Positions 8,064 through 17,180 of a DNA stretch of 36,364 nt are shown piece after piece. Position numbers and translations under genes: made by a program. How positions within the stretch are numbered: the first letter of the stretch is position 1; each line of letters begins with the position of its first letter. Origin of the DNA: CACKLF01 sp002725175 (lineage in GTDB: Bacteria; Pseudomonadota; Alphaproteobacteria; Rhodobacterales; Rhodobacteraceae); the NCBI GenBank assembly GCA_002725175.2, contig PBQX02000086.1:1-36364 (forward strand), read 5' to 3'. The notes under the pieces are model-generated. The model was not told the origin of the DNA. It worked only from the letters and a program-made list of their open reading frames with translations, and did no database searches.

Positions 8064-9229
8064 TTTAGAAGGTGACTTAAGATCGAGTTTAGTAATAACT
8101 CCCCTTTTTCTGTAGTATATAGGCTGTTATGGGATTTATTTATCAAACCCATTTCTCTTAATTCCTCAACCTTAGTTAAAGACAATTTTAATTCTGAAAA
8201 ACTATTAAACCGTTCAATATTCAGACCTTCCTTAAGTCTAAATGACATTACAGCGTATTCCTTAGCTTGGTCTATAAAGGATAAGGGCATACTAACGGAA
8301 TAGATCTCACCCCCATTTTTTAAAACACCTCCAAGCCATTTCATAGGATTCTTATGCCCCTCCGTCTCATGTTTTTTGCCATTTATTGAAATCCTTCCGG
8401 ATGCTCCTGGGCCTATTCCAATAAAATCACCATATTTCCAGTAATTGAGATTGTGGACACTTTCATGACCTTTAGTTGCAAAATTTGAAATTTCGTAATG
8501 TACCAATTCATTATTTTTACAGATCTCTTTCGTTTTTGTATAAAAAGCACATGATTTGCTATCGTTAGGCAAACCCCTTAAACGATTTTTTTGTTGTAAC
8601 TTAAAGAATGGGGTGCCTGGTTCAATAGTAAGTTGATAAAGTGACAGATGTTGCGGGTCCAAACTCATAGCTCTTTTTAATTCGTTTTCCCATTCCCCTA
8701 TAGTCTGATTTTGTCTTCCATAAATTAAATCAAAACTAGATGTTTTGAAGCACTGCCTTGCGGAATCAAAAGCCCTTAAAGCATCATTTACAGAGTGTAA
8801 CCTCCCAAGACTTTTTAGGTCAGGATCATTAAGGGCTTGAATACCTAGAGAGCATCGGTTAACTCCTGAAGCCGAATAAGATTTAAACTTACCATATTCC
8901 ACCGATGTTGGGTTAGCTTCTAAACTGATTTCAGCATCAGATGATAATCTAAATTCCTTAGAAATTTCATTTATAACTTCATAAACTAACCTCGAACTCA
9001 TCAAACTTGGGGTACCCCCACCGAAGTAAATTGAATGAACAAGATTATTGTCAACTTGTATAGCTGAAATTCTTAAAGCCTTTTTATAGGCGGTGCTCCA
9101 ACTGTCCATGTCAATTTTTTCAGAAACATAACTATTGAAATCACAATAAGGACAAAGGCTTTGGCAAAAAGGCCAGTGGATATAAATTCCTATTCCATCT
9201 TCCTTGAGGTTTTTCTTCTTTTTCTTCAA
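8060..9229 (-). CDS. hemW: Radical SAM heme chaperone HemW (HemN-like)
   Basis: HemW is a radical SAM family protein that binds heme and is thought to deliver it to respiratory enzymes; it is often misannotated as coproporphyrinogen III oxidase. The three cluster cysteines C22, C26 and C29 lie in PFCQSLCPYCDFNSY, with the CPYCDFNS form typical of HemW rather than HemN. GGGTPS follows at 70-75, and the HNLNYW motif near residue 280 is the conserved HNxxYW of the HemW branch. No in-frame ATG exists upstream; the start is a TTG at 9229, with AGAGAG about 10 bases before it. The gene has its own transcription unit downstream of a hairpin terminator. Confidence 0.9.
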   Translation of the reverse strand: MKKKKKNLKEDGIGIYIHWPFCQSLCPYCDFNSYVSEKIDMDSWSTAYKKALRISAIQVDNNLVHSIYFGGGTPSLMSSRLVYEVINEISKEFRLSSDAEISLEANPTSVEYGKFKSYSASGVNRCSLGIQALNDPDLKSLGRLHSVNDALRAFDSARQCFKTSSFDLIYGRQNQTIGEWENELKRAMSLDPQHLSLYQLTIEPGTPFFKLQQKNRLRGLPNDSKSCAFYTKTKEICKNNELVHYEISNFATKGHESVHNLNYWKYGDFIGIGPGASGRISINGKKHETEGHKNPMKWLGGVLKNGGEIYSVSMPLSFIDQAKEYAVMSFRLKEGLNIERFNSFSELKLSLTKVEELREMGLINKSHNSLYTTEKGELLLNSILSHLLN

Positions 9230-9320
9230 AAATGCACAACTCTCTAATAGATTTGATTACACTATATGGAGGAGATCAATAAAATAAACTATGTTTTTAA
9301 GAAGCCAAATTATTTTAAAT

Positions 9321-9346
9321 GTGGGCCCCACTCTAGTGGAACCCAC
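9321..9346 (-). terminator. Hairpin terminator after the purine-transport operon
   Basis: The sequence forms an 11-bp stem with loop TCTA, about 11 bases beyond the stop of the BMP gene. On the minus-strand transcript the two non-Watson-Crick positions are U-G wobbles, so the stem is continuous. On the plus strand they would be C-A mismatches. The stem is followed on the minus strand by an A/U-rich run (ATTTAAAATAATTT) rather than a pure U tract. Position and strand bias fit a terminator that separates the transporter operon from hemW. Confidence 0.7.
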
Positions 9347-9356
9347 TTCTGAAAGT

Positions 9357-10427
9357 TTATTGAGGAATATCTCCTTCTATGCCTTCAACATAAAAGTTCA
9401 TTCCCAAAAGCGTTCCATCGTCAGCTGTTTCACCTTCTGCCAACCAAGCACTACCATCCTGCCTGTTTATTGGTCCAGTGAAAGAATGGGTTCTTCCTCC
9501 NGCAATTGCAATAGCAAGGTTCATTGCTTCTGCTCGAACATNCATTGGAATTTTTTCATGAAAGCCACCGAGCNCNGCCATTCCAGGNGCTAATCCGTCC
9601 CAGGTGTCAGTACTCTCCCATGTGCCGTCAAGTGCAGCTTGAACTCTAGCTATNTAGTATGGATCCCAGTCGTCGATTATTGAGCCCAGNCTAGCGTTTG
9701 GTCCAAATTGTAACATGTCTGATGCTTGTCCAAATGCAAATACTCCTCTCTCTTCAGCAACTGTAAGTGGTGAAGGGCTATCAGTATGAGCCATCAACAC
9801 GTCAGCACCTTGGTCTATTAGTGCGTTAGCAGCATCTGCCTCTTTAGCAGGATCAAACCAAGTGAAAACCCAGACTATTTTGAATTTCACATTTGGATTA
9901 GCAGCTTTGGCTGCCAAATAAGCCGCATTTATTCCACGTACTACTTCAGGTATTGGGAAAGAGGCTATGTAACCCACAACATTAGACTTAGTCATTTTTC
10001 CAGCTATGTGCCCTATAACACTTCTACCTTCATAAAATCTTGCAGAATATGTTGACACGTTATCTGCTCTTTTATAACCAGTTGCATGCTCAAATTTCAC
10101 ATTTGGAAATTTTGCGGCAACATTCATCACTGGATCCATGTAGCCAAAGGATGTTGCAAATATCATATCATGTCCAGAGAGTGCCATTTGTGTCATAACT
10201 CTTTCTGCATCAGCCCCTTCTGGAACATTCTCTGCAAAAGTAGTTTCTACTCTATCACCAAATGCTTTCTCCACAGCTTTCCTACCTTGGTCGTGTTGGT
10301 AGGTCCAACCAAAGTCACCCGGTGGTCCCACGTATACGAATCCAACTTTAAGATCAGCAGCAAATAGTCCTGAACCTAATAATAGAATCCCTGATAAAGT
10401 GAGAAAAAAGTTGATTATTTTTTTCAT
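9357..10427 (-). CDS. BMP/PnrA-family substrate-binding protein of a purine/nucleoside ABC transporter
   Basis: This 356-residue protein has a Sec signal peptide (residues 1-23, cleavage likely at LFA|AD, no lipobox cysteine) and a BMP-family periplasmic binding domain. Conserved segments include YVGPPGDFGWTYQHD near residues 32-46, the FATSFGYMD motif, and the later FGQASDM and GSIIDDWDPY. Members of this family bind nucleosides or related compounds. The adjacent xanthine dehydrogenase genes argue for a purine base or nucleoside as ligand, which is an inference. A near-perfect ribosome binding site (AGGAGG at 10432-10437) precedes the ATG, fitting a protein made in excess of its membrane partners. 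Eight N bases fall in this gene, mostly at third codon positions. Confidence 0.9.
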   Translation of the reverse strand: MKKIINFFLTLSGILLLGSGLFAADLKVGFVYVGPPGDFGWTYQHDQGRKAVEKAFGDRVETTFAENVPEGADAERVMTQMALSGHDMIFATSFGYMDPVMNVAAKFPNVKFEHATGYKRADNVSTYSARFYEGRSVIGHIAGKMTKSNVVGYIASFPIPEVVRGINAAYLAAKAANPNVKFKIVWVFTWFDPAKEADAANALIDQGADVLMAHTDSPSPLTVAEERGVFAFGQASDMLQFGPNAXLGSIIDDWDPYXIARVQAALDGTWESTDTWDGLXPGMXXLGGFHEKIPMXVRAEAMNLAIAIXGGRTHSFTGPINRQDGSAWLAEGETADDGTLLGMNFYVEGIEGDIPQ

Positions 10428-10431
10428 AAGT

Positions 10432-10437
10432 CCTCCT
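10432..10437 (-). promoter_or_regulatory. Strong Shine-Dalgarno for the BMP gene
   Basis: The minus strand reads AGGAGG four bases... more exactly with the last G at 10432 and the ATG beginning at 10427, in the 20-base gap between the second permease and the binding-protein gene. It is the best ribosome binding site in this operon, where other genes rely on overlaps or short gaps. It fixes the start of the binding-protein gene. Confidence 0.8.
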
Positions 10438-10447
10438 TGTTTTGTTG

Positions 10448-11380
10448 TTATTGTGCTTCCATAAACACCTTGCCTAGAGATCCTGGTGTTGACGATCCTC
10501 CCTGTTTCTTACCGGAAGAAATAATCACAAGCGCAATTATTGTCACAATATACGGTGTCATTGACAATAGTGCTACACTTAATTCGATTCCTATTGCCTG
10601 AAGATTTAATTGTAATATTGTAAACCCTCCAAAAATATAAGCACCAACGAATAACCTTAGCGGCTTCCAACTAGAGAAAACTACTAAAGCAAGAGCAATC
10701 CAGCCAGCACCGGCTGTCATTCCTTCAGTCCATTGAGGTACTCGAACCAGTGATAGATATCCTCCTGCCAATCCAGCAAAGCAACCACCAATGAATATTG
10801 TCAAAATTCGAGTTGCTATAACATTGTAACCTAGTGCATGTGCTGAGTCTTGATTTTCTCCAATAGCCTTAATAATTAAACCAAATCGAGTTGCACGGAA
10901 AAAGTACCATACCAAACACACACTTATAATTGAGAAATAAACTACAAAATCATGCTGAAATAACATTTTTCCCAATATAGGTATCTCTGAAAAAAAAGGT
11001 ATGTCTGGTGTAGAAAGGTAGGGAGGTTTAATGCCTGTGTATGAATGCCCAAGAAGTGAAGCCAGTCCCAATCCAAACATGGTAAGGGCTAAACCTGATG
11101 CTACTTGATTTGCTCTTAAGACTTGAGTTACGATTCCAAAAACTATCGATAACAATCCCCCACCCAATGCTGCACCTATGAGACCAAGTAAAGGAGAATT
11201 TAACTCCACGCAAACAATGAATCCGCTTATTGCACCAATAATCATCATACCTTCAACTCCAAGATTAAGCACTCCAGATTTCTCGACAATTAACTCACCA
11301 GTCGCCGCCAGCAAAATTGGTGTTGAGGCAACGATAAGGCTGGCGATCAAAACAACTGGATCTATTGAAGAGAAGTCCAT
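10448..11380 (-). CDS. ABC transporter permease, nucleoside/purine type (second permease)
   Basis: The 310-residue protein is mostly hydrophobic, with about eight or nine likely membrane segments. It carries the family segment GELIVEKSGVLNLGVEGMMIIGA near residues 27-49, which marks the YufQ/RbsC-like permease paired with BMP-type binding proteins. It would form half of the inner-membrane channel with the product of the gene ending at 11385. It begins 4 bases after that gene and is followed by the binding-protein gene. The substrate is not readable from the permease itself; the xanthine dehydrogenase genes upstream suggest purines. Confidence 0.9.
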   Translation of the reverse strand: MDFSSIDPVVLIASLIVASTPILLAATGELIVEKSGVLNLGVEGMMIIGAISGFIVCVELNSPLLGLIGAALGGGLLSIVFGIVTQVLRANQVASGLALTMFGLGLASLLGHSYTGIKPPYLSTPDIPFFSEIPILGKMLFQHDFVVYFSIISVCLVWYFFRATRFGLIIKAIGENQDSAHALGYNVIATRILTIFIGGCFAGLAGGYLSLVRVPQWTEGMTAGAGWIALALVVFSSWKPLRLFVGAYIFGGFTILQLNLQAIGIELSVALLSMTPYIVTIIALVIISSGKKQGGSSTPGSLGKVFMEAQ

Positions 11381-11384
11381 GTAC

Positions 11385-12461
11385 TTAAAACCTCGCTAAT
11401 TTAATTTTGTAATTTACCAGAAGATCCATAGACAAAAGAAAAAATAGTAACATGCCTTGGAAAACTTGAATAGCGGCTGCCGGCAAATTCAGCATAAATT
11501 GGGTTAGTTCTCCCCCAACGTAAGTAAGTGCCATTAGTATGCCAGAAAAAAGAATCCCAATAGGATTTAAACGACCCAAAAAGGCAACAATAATGGCCGT
11601 AAACCCGTACCCAACATTAAAATCAATAGTTATTTGGCCTGCTGGACCTGTCAACTCAAACATTCCAGCCAAGCCCGCTAATCCGCCGCTTAACGCAAGA
11701 CAAAGGATTACCAAAAATCTAGGATTAACACCAGAAAGGCGTGCAGCTTTTGGTGACATACCAGAAAGTGATACCTGAAAACCAAACTTGTGTTTGTACA
11801 ATAGTATATAAAAGAAAATTACGGAAACAAAAGCAGTGGCTACACCCCAGTGAATTCCAGAACCAGAAATAATTTCCAAATTTGCAGCAGATGGATATTG
11901 GCTCAAATTTCTTGAACCTGGAAAGCCTGCACCTTCAGGGTTTCGAAGAAAACCAATGGAAGCGGCCGCAAGAATCTGTTCTGCCACGTATACAAGCATC
12001 AGAGAAACAAGGATCTCATTGGTATTGAAATAAGTTCGCAGTAACGCAGGTATAGAAGCCCAAAAAACACCTCCAATAATACCAAAAACAACCATTAAAG
12101 GAAACAATAATAAACTTTCTTGGGGGTAAACAGCTAAACCCAAGGCACCACTAAAAATAGCCCCCATTATAAACTGTCCTTCAGCACCAATATTCCAAAT
12201 ATTGGCTCTAAAGCCAAATGATAAACCAATTGCAATTAATATCAGAGGCGCAGCTTTAACCAATATTTGAGGCCTTGCATAATCTGCAAAAGTTTCATTC
12301 ATAAGCGGATCCCAAAAAATCATACGTATGGTTTCAAAAGGATCTTTGCCGAGCATCCAAAATAATATTCCACCAAAAAACATTGTTAAACCCACAGCTA
12401 AAATAGGAATAATGGCTGATATTATAGGGCTTTGTTTTGTTCTCGGAACAAGTTTAATCAT
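11385..12461 (-). CDS. ABC transporter permease, nucleoside/purine type (first permease)
   Basis: This 358-residue integral membrane protein begins with a long hydrophobic helix after the charged start MIKLVPRTKQ. It contains the RANIWNIGAEGQFIMGA segment characteristic of YufP/BMP-type permeases, followed by many membrane segments. It pairs with the permease at 10448-11380. Its ATG overlaps the end of the ATPase gene by 8 bases, which implies translational coupling and balanced amounts of the complex subunits. Substrate assignment to purines or nucleosides comes from context only. Confidence 0.9.
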   Translation of the reverse strand: MIKLVPRTKQSPIISAIIPILAVGLTMFFGGILFWMLGKDPFETIRMIFWDPLMNETFADYARPQILVKAAPLILIAIGLSFGFRANIWNIGAEGQFIMGAIFSGALGLAVYPQESLLLFPLMVVFGIIGGVFWASIPALLRTYFNTNEILVSLMLVYVAEQILAAASIGFLRNPEGAGFPGSRNLSQYPSAANLEIISGSGIHWGVATAFVSVIFFYILLYKHKFGFQVSLSGMSPKAARLSGVNPRFLVILCLALSGGLAGLAGMFELTGPAGQITIDFNVGYGFTAIIVAFLGRLNPIGILFSGILMALTYVGGELTQFMLNLPAAAIQVFQGMLLFFLLSMDLLVNYKIKLARF

Positions 12462-13998
12462 ATGACATTGCCCCAGACATCATTTGACCAATGTCTCTGA
12501 TTTTCAAGCCACTCATTGGTTTTGGGTCAGATATTCGACCACCAACTAAAGCGGTAAAACTATCACTGACCTCAATTAATTCATCTAGATCTTGGCTAAT
12601 TATTATTACTGCCGTACCAGATTCTGCAAGATTAATTATGGCTTGCCTAATAAATGCTGCTGCAGAAGCATCAACCCCCCATGTAGGTTGATTTATTATG
12701 AGAAGTTTTGGATTCTGAAGTAATTCCCTTCCTATGACAAACTTTTGTAAATTGCCACCTGATAGAGATGAGGCAACAGAGGAAGTACTATCAGTTTTAA
12801 CATCAAATTTATTAATTATTTCCCTTGTTAATTCCTCGGAAAAATTTCTCTGAATAATGCCATATTTCGTAAGCTTAGCCGTCTTAGAACAAGTTATAAG
12901 AACATTTTCTGATAACTTCATACTAGGACAAGCTGCGTGACCAAGCCTCTCTTCAGGTGCAGAGAAAATGCCAAGAGCCCTACGACCTTCTGCATTAAGC
13001 AGGCTTATGTCGGAACCTTTGAAGAAAATTTTTCCTTTTCTAGGAGACATCTCCCCGCTTAAGGCTGTCATCAACTCATCTTGACCATTTCCAGAAACAC
13101 CCCCAACACCTAAAATTTCACCGCCCTTGACTTCAAGGTTCAAATTTTTAATCGAGGTTCCAAAAGGATCTTCAGAATCTTGGTATAAATTTTCTAATTT
13201 AAGAACTATATCTCCAAATGTCCTCTTATGTCGCACAGTAGGTTTTATAGAACTCCCAACCATTAACTCTGCAAGTTCGGGAGCAGAAAAGTCATCAGTG
13301 TTACATGTGTCAACCACTTTGCCGCCTCTAAGAACGGTAGCTCTTTTACAGAGATCTTTTACTTCAGCTAGTTTGTGAGAAATATAGAGAATTGATGTGC
13401 CCTCCGATGCCAGTTTTTTTAACGTATAAAATAACTGTTCAACCTCTAAAGGATTTAACACGGAAGTTGGTTCATCCATAATTAAGAGTTTTGGATTCTG
13501 AAGCAAGCATCTAACAATTTCAATTCTCTGTTGTTGTCCAACGGAGAGATTGCCCACTATATCATCAGGGTTTAGGGGAAGACCATAATTTTTTGAAAGG
13601 CTTATGATACGAGATTTTAGGCTCGCTGCTTCAAAACGTTCATCTAATCCGATTGCTATGTTTTCAAAAACACTTAGGGCATTAAATAATGAGAAATGCT
13701 GAAAAACCATCCCAATGCCATTTTTCCGAGCATCTCTAGGGTTTTTTGGCTGAAATATTTGACCTGAGAGTTTCATTTCTCCGCTATCTGGAGCAATTAA
13801 ACCATAGATAATTTTTACTAAGGTGGATTTTCCAGCTCCATTTTCCCCTAATAGAGCATGTATTTCGCCATTATTTAAACTAAGTTTAATGTTTGAGTTT
13901 GCAAGCGTATTTGAGAAAGATTTTGTAATACCATTAACAGAAATCAACGGAGAGGAAGGTCTAGATCGCGAATCGGTTAAAGGTCTGGTAGATGACAT
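12454..13998 (-). CDS. ABC transporter ATPase with two fused nucleotide-binding domains
   Basis: The 514-residue protein contains two ABC domains in tandem. The first is intact: Walker A GENGAGKS at 51-58, signature LSVGQQQR at 151-158, Walker B LLIMDE at 171-176. The second is degenerate at its P-loop (GGVSGNGQ, 299-306) and Walker B (LLIINQ, 432-437), but keeps the signature LSGGN (412-416). This pattern is normal for the ribose/nucleoside-type importers, in which only one site hydrolyses ATP efficiently. A 17-bp stretch encoding LQNPKL is identical at DNA level in both halves. The gene starts 31 bases after xdhC and heads the transporter genes. Confidence 0.93.
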   Translation of the reverse strand: MSSTRPLTDSRSRPSSPLISVNGITKSFSNTLANSNIKLSLNNGEIHALLGENGAGKSTLVKIIYGLIAPDSGEMKLSGQIFQPKNPRDARKNGIGMVFQHFSLFNALSVFENIAIGLDERFEAASLKSRIISLSKNYGLPLNPDDIVGNLSVGQQQRIEIVRCLLQNPKLLIMDEPTSVLNPLEVEQLFYTLKKLASEGTSILYISHKLAEVKDLCKRATVLRGGKVVDTCNTDDFSAPELAELMVGSSIKPTVRHKRTFGDIVLKLENLYQDSEDPFGTSIKNLNLEVKGGEILGVGGVSGNGQDELMTALSGEMSPRKGKIFFKGSDISLLNAEGRRALGIFSAPEERLGHAACPSMKLSENVLITCSKTAKLTKYGIIQRNFSEELTREIINKFDVKTDSTSSVASSLSGGNLQKFVIGRELLQNPKLLIINQPTWGVDASAAAFIRQAIINLAESGTAVIIISQDLDELIEVSDSFTALVGGRISDPKPMSGLKIRDIGQMMSGAMSYD

Positions 13999-14029
13999 GG
14001 TTTATAATCTTTCATCACACAATTCGGTA

Positions 14030-14860
14030 TTACTCACTATCCAAAGACTCAAGTATATCAGAAATTGTCAAAGCAGCTATAACTTCTGGACTTTTTCTAC
14101 CAGAGAATTTAATTGGCCTACCGATAGGACATTTGACGAGATCAGCCGTATTATCACTGATGTTTTTTCTTTTTAAGTACTTCTGCAATGAAATTTTCTT
14201 TGATTTGGATCCTATCATACCGACATATCCTATTTTTTTAAGGCTCAAAATTTCTTCTATTAAAGAAAAATCTGTAGCGTGACTATGTGTCATAACAAGG
14301 TATGCGCTATTTTCAGGTGAGGATTTTATGATCCTTTCAGGAATAGCGTCCACATTAAATTTAATTGTGTCCACATAATCTCTAAACTGATTTTGCAAAC
14401 CCTTTACCAAGTCTAACCTGCTATCTGTAACGGTTATTTTAAGGGGCAAATTTAATCCTAATTTTATTATTGATTTACCTACATGACCTGCACCAAATAA
14501 ATATAAACTTTTATATTTTGAGATTTCATTTTTTATTCGTTTTTCAATCATTTTCATTGTGCTTTTAGTAACAGTGGAAATTTGACAACTTACAACCCCT
14601 CCACAACATTGGTCAAATTCCGGATTTAAATTAGATTTGAAAGATAGCTTATCCTCACTCCGATCTTCCATCATCTTTTTGGCTTCAGCTACCATAGAAA
14701 ACTCAAGAACACCTCCACCTATGGTATTAAGGCACTTTTGGGGAGAAACAAGCATCCAGGCACCAACCTCTCTTGGACTTGAGCCCTTTACAGTTATCAA
14801 CTCAATCAAAGCAATGTCTTTCTCAGTTTTTATGAAGTGTTCAAATTCTTTTAGCATCAT
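14030..14860 (-). CDS. xdhC: Xanthine dehydrogenase accessory protein XdhC
   Basis: XdhC binds molybdenum cofactor, promotes its sulfuration and inserts it into the XdhB subunit. The protein (276 residues from the chosen start) has the N-terminal XdhC/CoxI segment VKGSSPREVGAWMLV, a QCCGG motif near residues 84-88, and a Rossmann-type loop FGAGHVGKS (122-130) followed by TDSR. It ends with YVGMIGSKSKK and GRKSPEVIAA segments. I chose the ATG at 14860, which overlaps xdhB by 20 bases; a TTG seven codons earlier (14881) is possible but less likely. It follows xdhA and xdhB in the usual order, so the enzyme and its maturation factor are made together. Confidence 0.93.
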   Translation of the reverse strand: MMLKEFEHFIKTEKDIALIELITVKGSSPREVGAWMLVSPQKCLNTIGGGVLEFSMVAEAKKMMEDRSEDKLSFKSNLNPEFDQCCGGVVSCQISTVTKSTMKMIEKRIKNEISKYKSLYLFGAGHVGKSIIKLGLNLPLKITVTDSRLDLVKGLQNQFRDYVDTIKFNVDAIPERIIKSSPENSAYLVMTHSHATDFSLIEEILSLKKIGYVGMIGSKSKKISLQKYLKRKNISDNTADLVKCPIGRPIKFSGRKSPEVIAALTISDILESLDSE

Positions 14861-17180
14861 TCTGACGTTTAAGTTTTTCAATTGTTAGCAAAAGATTTTC
14901 TGGGGTTGCTGGTGTGCTTAAATTCGGACAAGTTGAATAGTCTATAACACTACTGACCGCCATTGAAAGGGCTTCAAAAACAGAAATAGATAACATAAAT
15001 GGAGGTTCACCAACTGCTTTTGATCGTTTCACTGTGGGTCTGGGGTTGGGGCTGTTTTGTAGAAGTGAAATGTTTAAAGTTTCGGGGGTATCTGAAGCCA
15101 ATGGGATCTTATACGTGGAAGGTGCATGGGTTTTTAACCTGCCACAGTCATCCCAAAAAAGTTCCTCCGAAGTTAGCCAGCCGACACCTTGAATAAAACC
15201 GCCTTCAATTTGTCCAATGTCTATAGACTCATTTAAGGTTTGGCCGACATCGTGCAAAATATCCGTGCGGTTCAAAACATACTCGCCTGTTAATGTATCT
15301 AAAGAAACTTCTGACACAGCAGCACCATAAGAAAAATAATAAAAAGGTTCTCCCTTACCTTTTGCCCTATCCCAATGAATATTTGGTGTCTTATAGAATC
15401 CCAGAGCAGAGAGCTGAACTCTTTCTTTATAAGCTAAAGATACTAGTTCCGAGAATGATAGTAATTTGTTTCCTATTAAAACACCGCTATAGCCGAATGA
15501 AATAAACTCTTGTGGAACAGTAAAATGTTTTGAAGCAAATTTTATTAACCTATCTTTTAAAGTTAAGGCTGCCCTTTCGGCCGCTTTACCATTTAAATCT
15601 GATCCACTGGAGGCTGCTGTAGCCGATGTATTAGGTATTTTTGATGTTTCAGTTTGAGTTATTTTAATTTGTTCGAATGGGATACAAAAAACTTCAGAGA
15701 CAATACTGGATACTTTTGTGTTAAGACCTTGACCCATTTCTGTTCCACCATGGTTAAGTGAGACAGAACCGTCATTGTAGATATTTACTAGTGCACCAGC
15801 TTGATTATACCAAGTAGCTGTGAAAGAAATGCCAAACTTTACCGGAGTAAGTGAAATTCCCTTCTTAATTAATTTAGATTTCTTGTTAAATGATATTATT
15901 TGTCTGCGTCTTTTTTTGTAGTCTGAGGTTTTCTCCAATTCAGATATAATTTTTCTCGAGATATTATCTCTTATTTTTTGATGATAAGGGGTGATATTTT
16001 TTTTATCTATTCCGTAAAGGTTTATTTTTCTTACCTCCAGAGGGTCTTGCGCTATCGAAAATGCGATCTCTTCTATAACCCTTTCTCCAACTAGCATACC
16101 TTGAGGTCCTCCAAATCCGCGAAAAGCTGTGTTGGAAACTGTATTAGTGAATAATGGTTCTGATTCTAAAAGAATATCAGGAATATAATAACAGTTATCA
16201 ACGTGAAAAAGAGCCCTATCAGTTATTGGTCCAGATAAGTCAGCTGAATGACCACATTGTGCAGATAGAGTCGCTTTTAAGGCATTAATTTTACCATTTT
16301 CTTCAAAACCAACTTCATACTTTGCTAAAAAAGGATGCCTTTTGCCCGTAATTATCATGTCGTCATCTCTATCAGGTCTTATTTTTACAGTCCTTCCTAA
16401 GCGAATTGCTGCCACAGAGGCTAAGACGGCGAACAAATTAGATTGAGTTTCTTTTCCACCAAATCCTCCACCCATTCGTCTCACTGCCACCTCAACTGAG
16501 CTAGAGGGTAAACCCAAAGTCTTTGCAACCATATGCTGTACTTCAGAAGGATGTTGAGTAGATGATAAAACACGAATTTCACCGCCTTCCTTTGGGATTG
16601 CTAAGGCAACATGGCCTTCCAAATAGAAATGATCTTGTCCTCCAATTTCTACCTCCCCAACCAATTTTTTAGGTGATTTTTTAAATGCTTTTTCAAAGTT
16701 TCCACGCTTTAACCTTAGCGGTTCGGTAACAAATTTAAGATTTCCTATATCATTTTTTGCAGCTTTAATTGTGACTATTGGTTTAAGCTCCTCATACTTT
16801 ATTTTTACCAGCTTTGATGCAGTTCTCGCAATCTCTCTAGTAGTTGCGACAATAAGAAAAATGGGTTGGCCATAGTAGTTAACTTTTCGGTTAGACAGAA
16901 TTGGCTCGTCATTTTTCCCCGTGGGACTTATGTCATTACTACCAGGTAACTCGTTATAAGAAATAATATCTAGAACCCCAGGTGTTTTCATTGCTAAGGA
17001 AAAATCAATATCTAAAATATAGCCATGAGCGACTGAAGAAAACCCAATATATCCATGACATGCATTCTTTTCCAAACTCATGTCATCAATATATAGAGCA
17101 TCACCAGTCAGACATTTTTCTGAAGAGTCATGAATGATATTATTAGTCAAAATTGGTGTGCCCCGCGAGTAATTTCTCAT
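14841..17180 (-). CDS. xdhB: Xanthine dehydrogenase, molybdopterin-binding subunit XdhB
   Basis: This 779-residue subunit carries the molybdenum cofactor and the active site that hydroxylates hypoxanthine to xanthine and xanthine to urate. The residues that distinguish true xanthine dehydrogenases are visible. They are a substrate-binding glutamate at 188 in HFYLEGH, an arginine at 354 in NTAFRGFGGPQG, and the catalytic glutamate near 725 in KAVGEPPF. Cofactor-binding segments GGGFGGKE (237-244) and GGTEMGQGL are also present. The three residues correspond, by motif, to Glu232, Arg310 and Glu730 of the Rhodobacter capsulatus enzyme. The gene overlaps xdhA by 38 bases and xdhC by about 20. An aldehyde oxidase is unlikely given the Glu and Arg. 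Confidence 0.95.
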   Translation of the reverse strand: MRNYSRGTPILTNNIIHDSSEKCLTGDALYIDDMSLEKNACHGYIGFSSVAHGYILDIDFSLAMKTPGVLDIISYNELPGSNDISPTGKNDEPILSNRKVNYYGQPIFLIVATTREIARTASKLVKIKYEELKPIVTIKAAKNDIGNLKFVTEPLRLKRGNFEKAFKKSPKKLVGEVEIGGQDHFYLEGHVALAIPKEGGEIRVLSSTQHPSEVQHMVAKTLGLPSSSVEVAVRRMGGGFGGKETQSNLFAVLASVAAIRLGRTVKIRPDRDDDMIITGKRHPFLAKYEVGFEENGKINALKATLSAQCGHSADLSGPITDRALFHVDNCYYIPDILLESEPLFTNTVSNTAFRGFGGPQGMLVGERVIEEIAFSIAQDPLEVRKINLYGIDKKNITPYHQKIRDNISRKIISELEKTSDYKKRRRQIISFNKKSKLIKKGISLTPVKFGISFTATWYNQAGALVNIYNDGSVSLNHGGTEMGQGLNTKVSSIVSEVFCIPFEQIKITQTETSKIPNTSATAASSGSDLNGKAAERAALTLKDRLIKFASKHFTVPQEFISFGYSGVLIGNKLLSFSELVSLAYKERVQLSALGFYKTPNIHWDRAKGKGEPFYYFSYGAAVSEVSLDTLTGEYVLNRTDILHDVGQTLNESIDIGQIEGGFIQGVGWLTSEELFWDDCGRLKTHAPSTYKIPLASDTPETLNISLLQNSPNPRPTVKRSKAVGEPPFMLSISVFEALSMAVSSVIDYSTCPNLSTPATPENLLLTIEKLKRQNDAKRI

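Noticed and set aside
9291..9593. Plus-strand open frame preceded by GGAGGAG at about 9268
   Set aside because: It runs antisense through the terminator hairpin and the BMP gene, has no family character, and the purine-rich stretch lies too far (about 15 bases) from the ATG.
12704..13503. 17-bp direct repeat (12704-12720 and 13487-13503) in the ABC ATPase gene
   Set aside because: Both copies encode the same LQNPKL segment before Walker B of the two fused domains. Ancient domain duplication with shared codon choice explains it.
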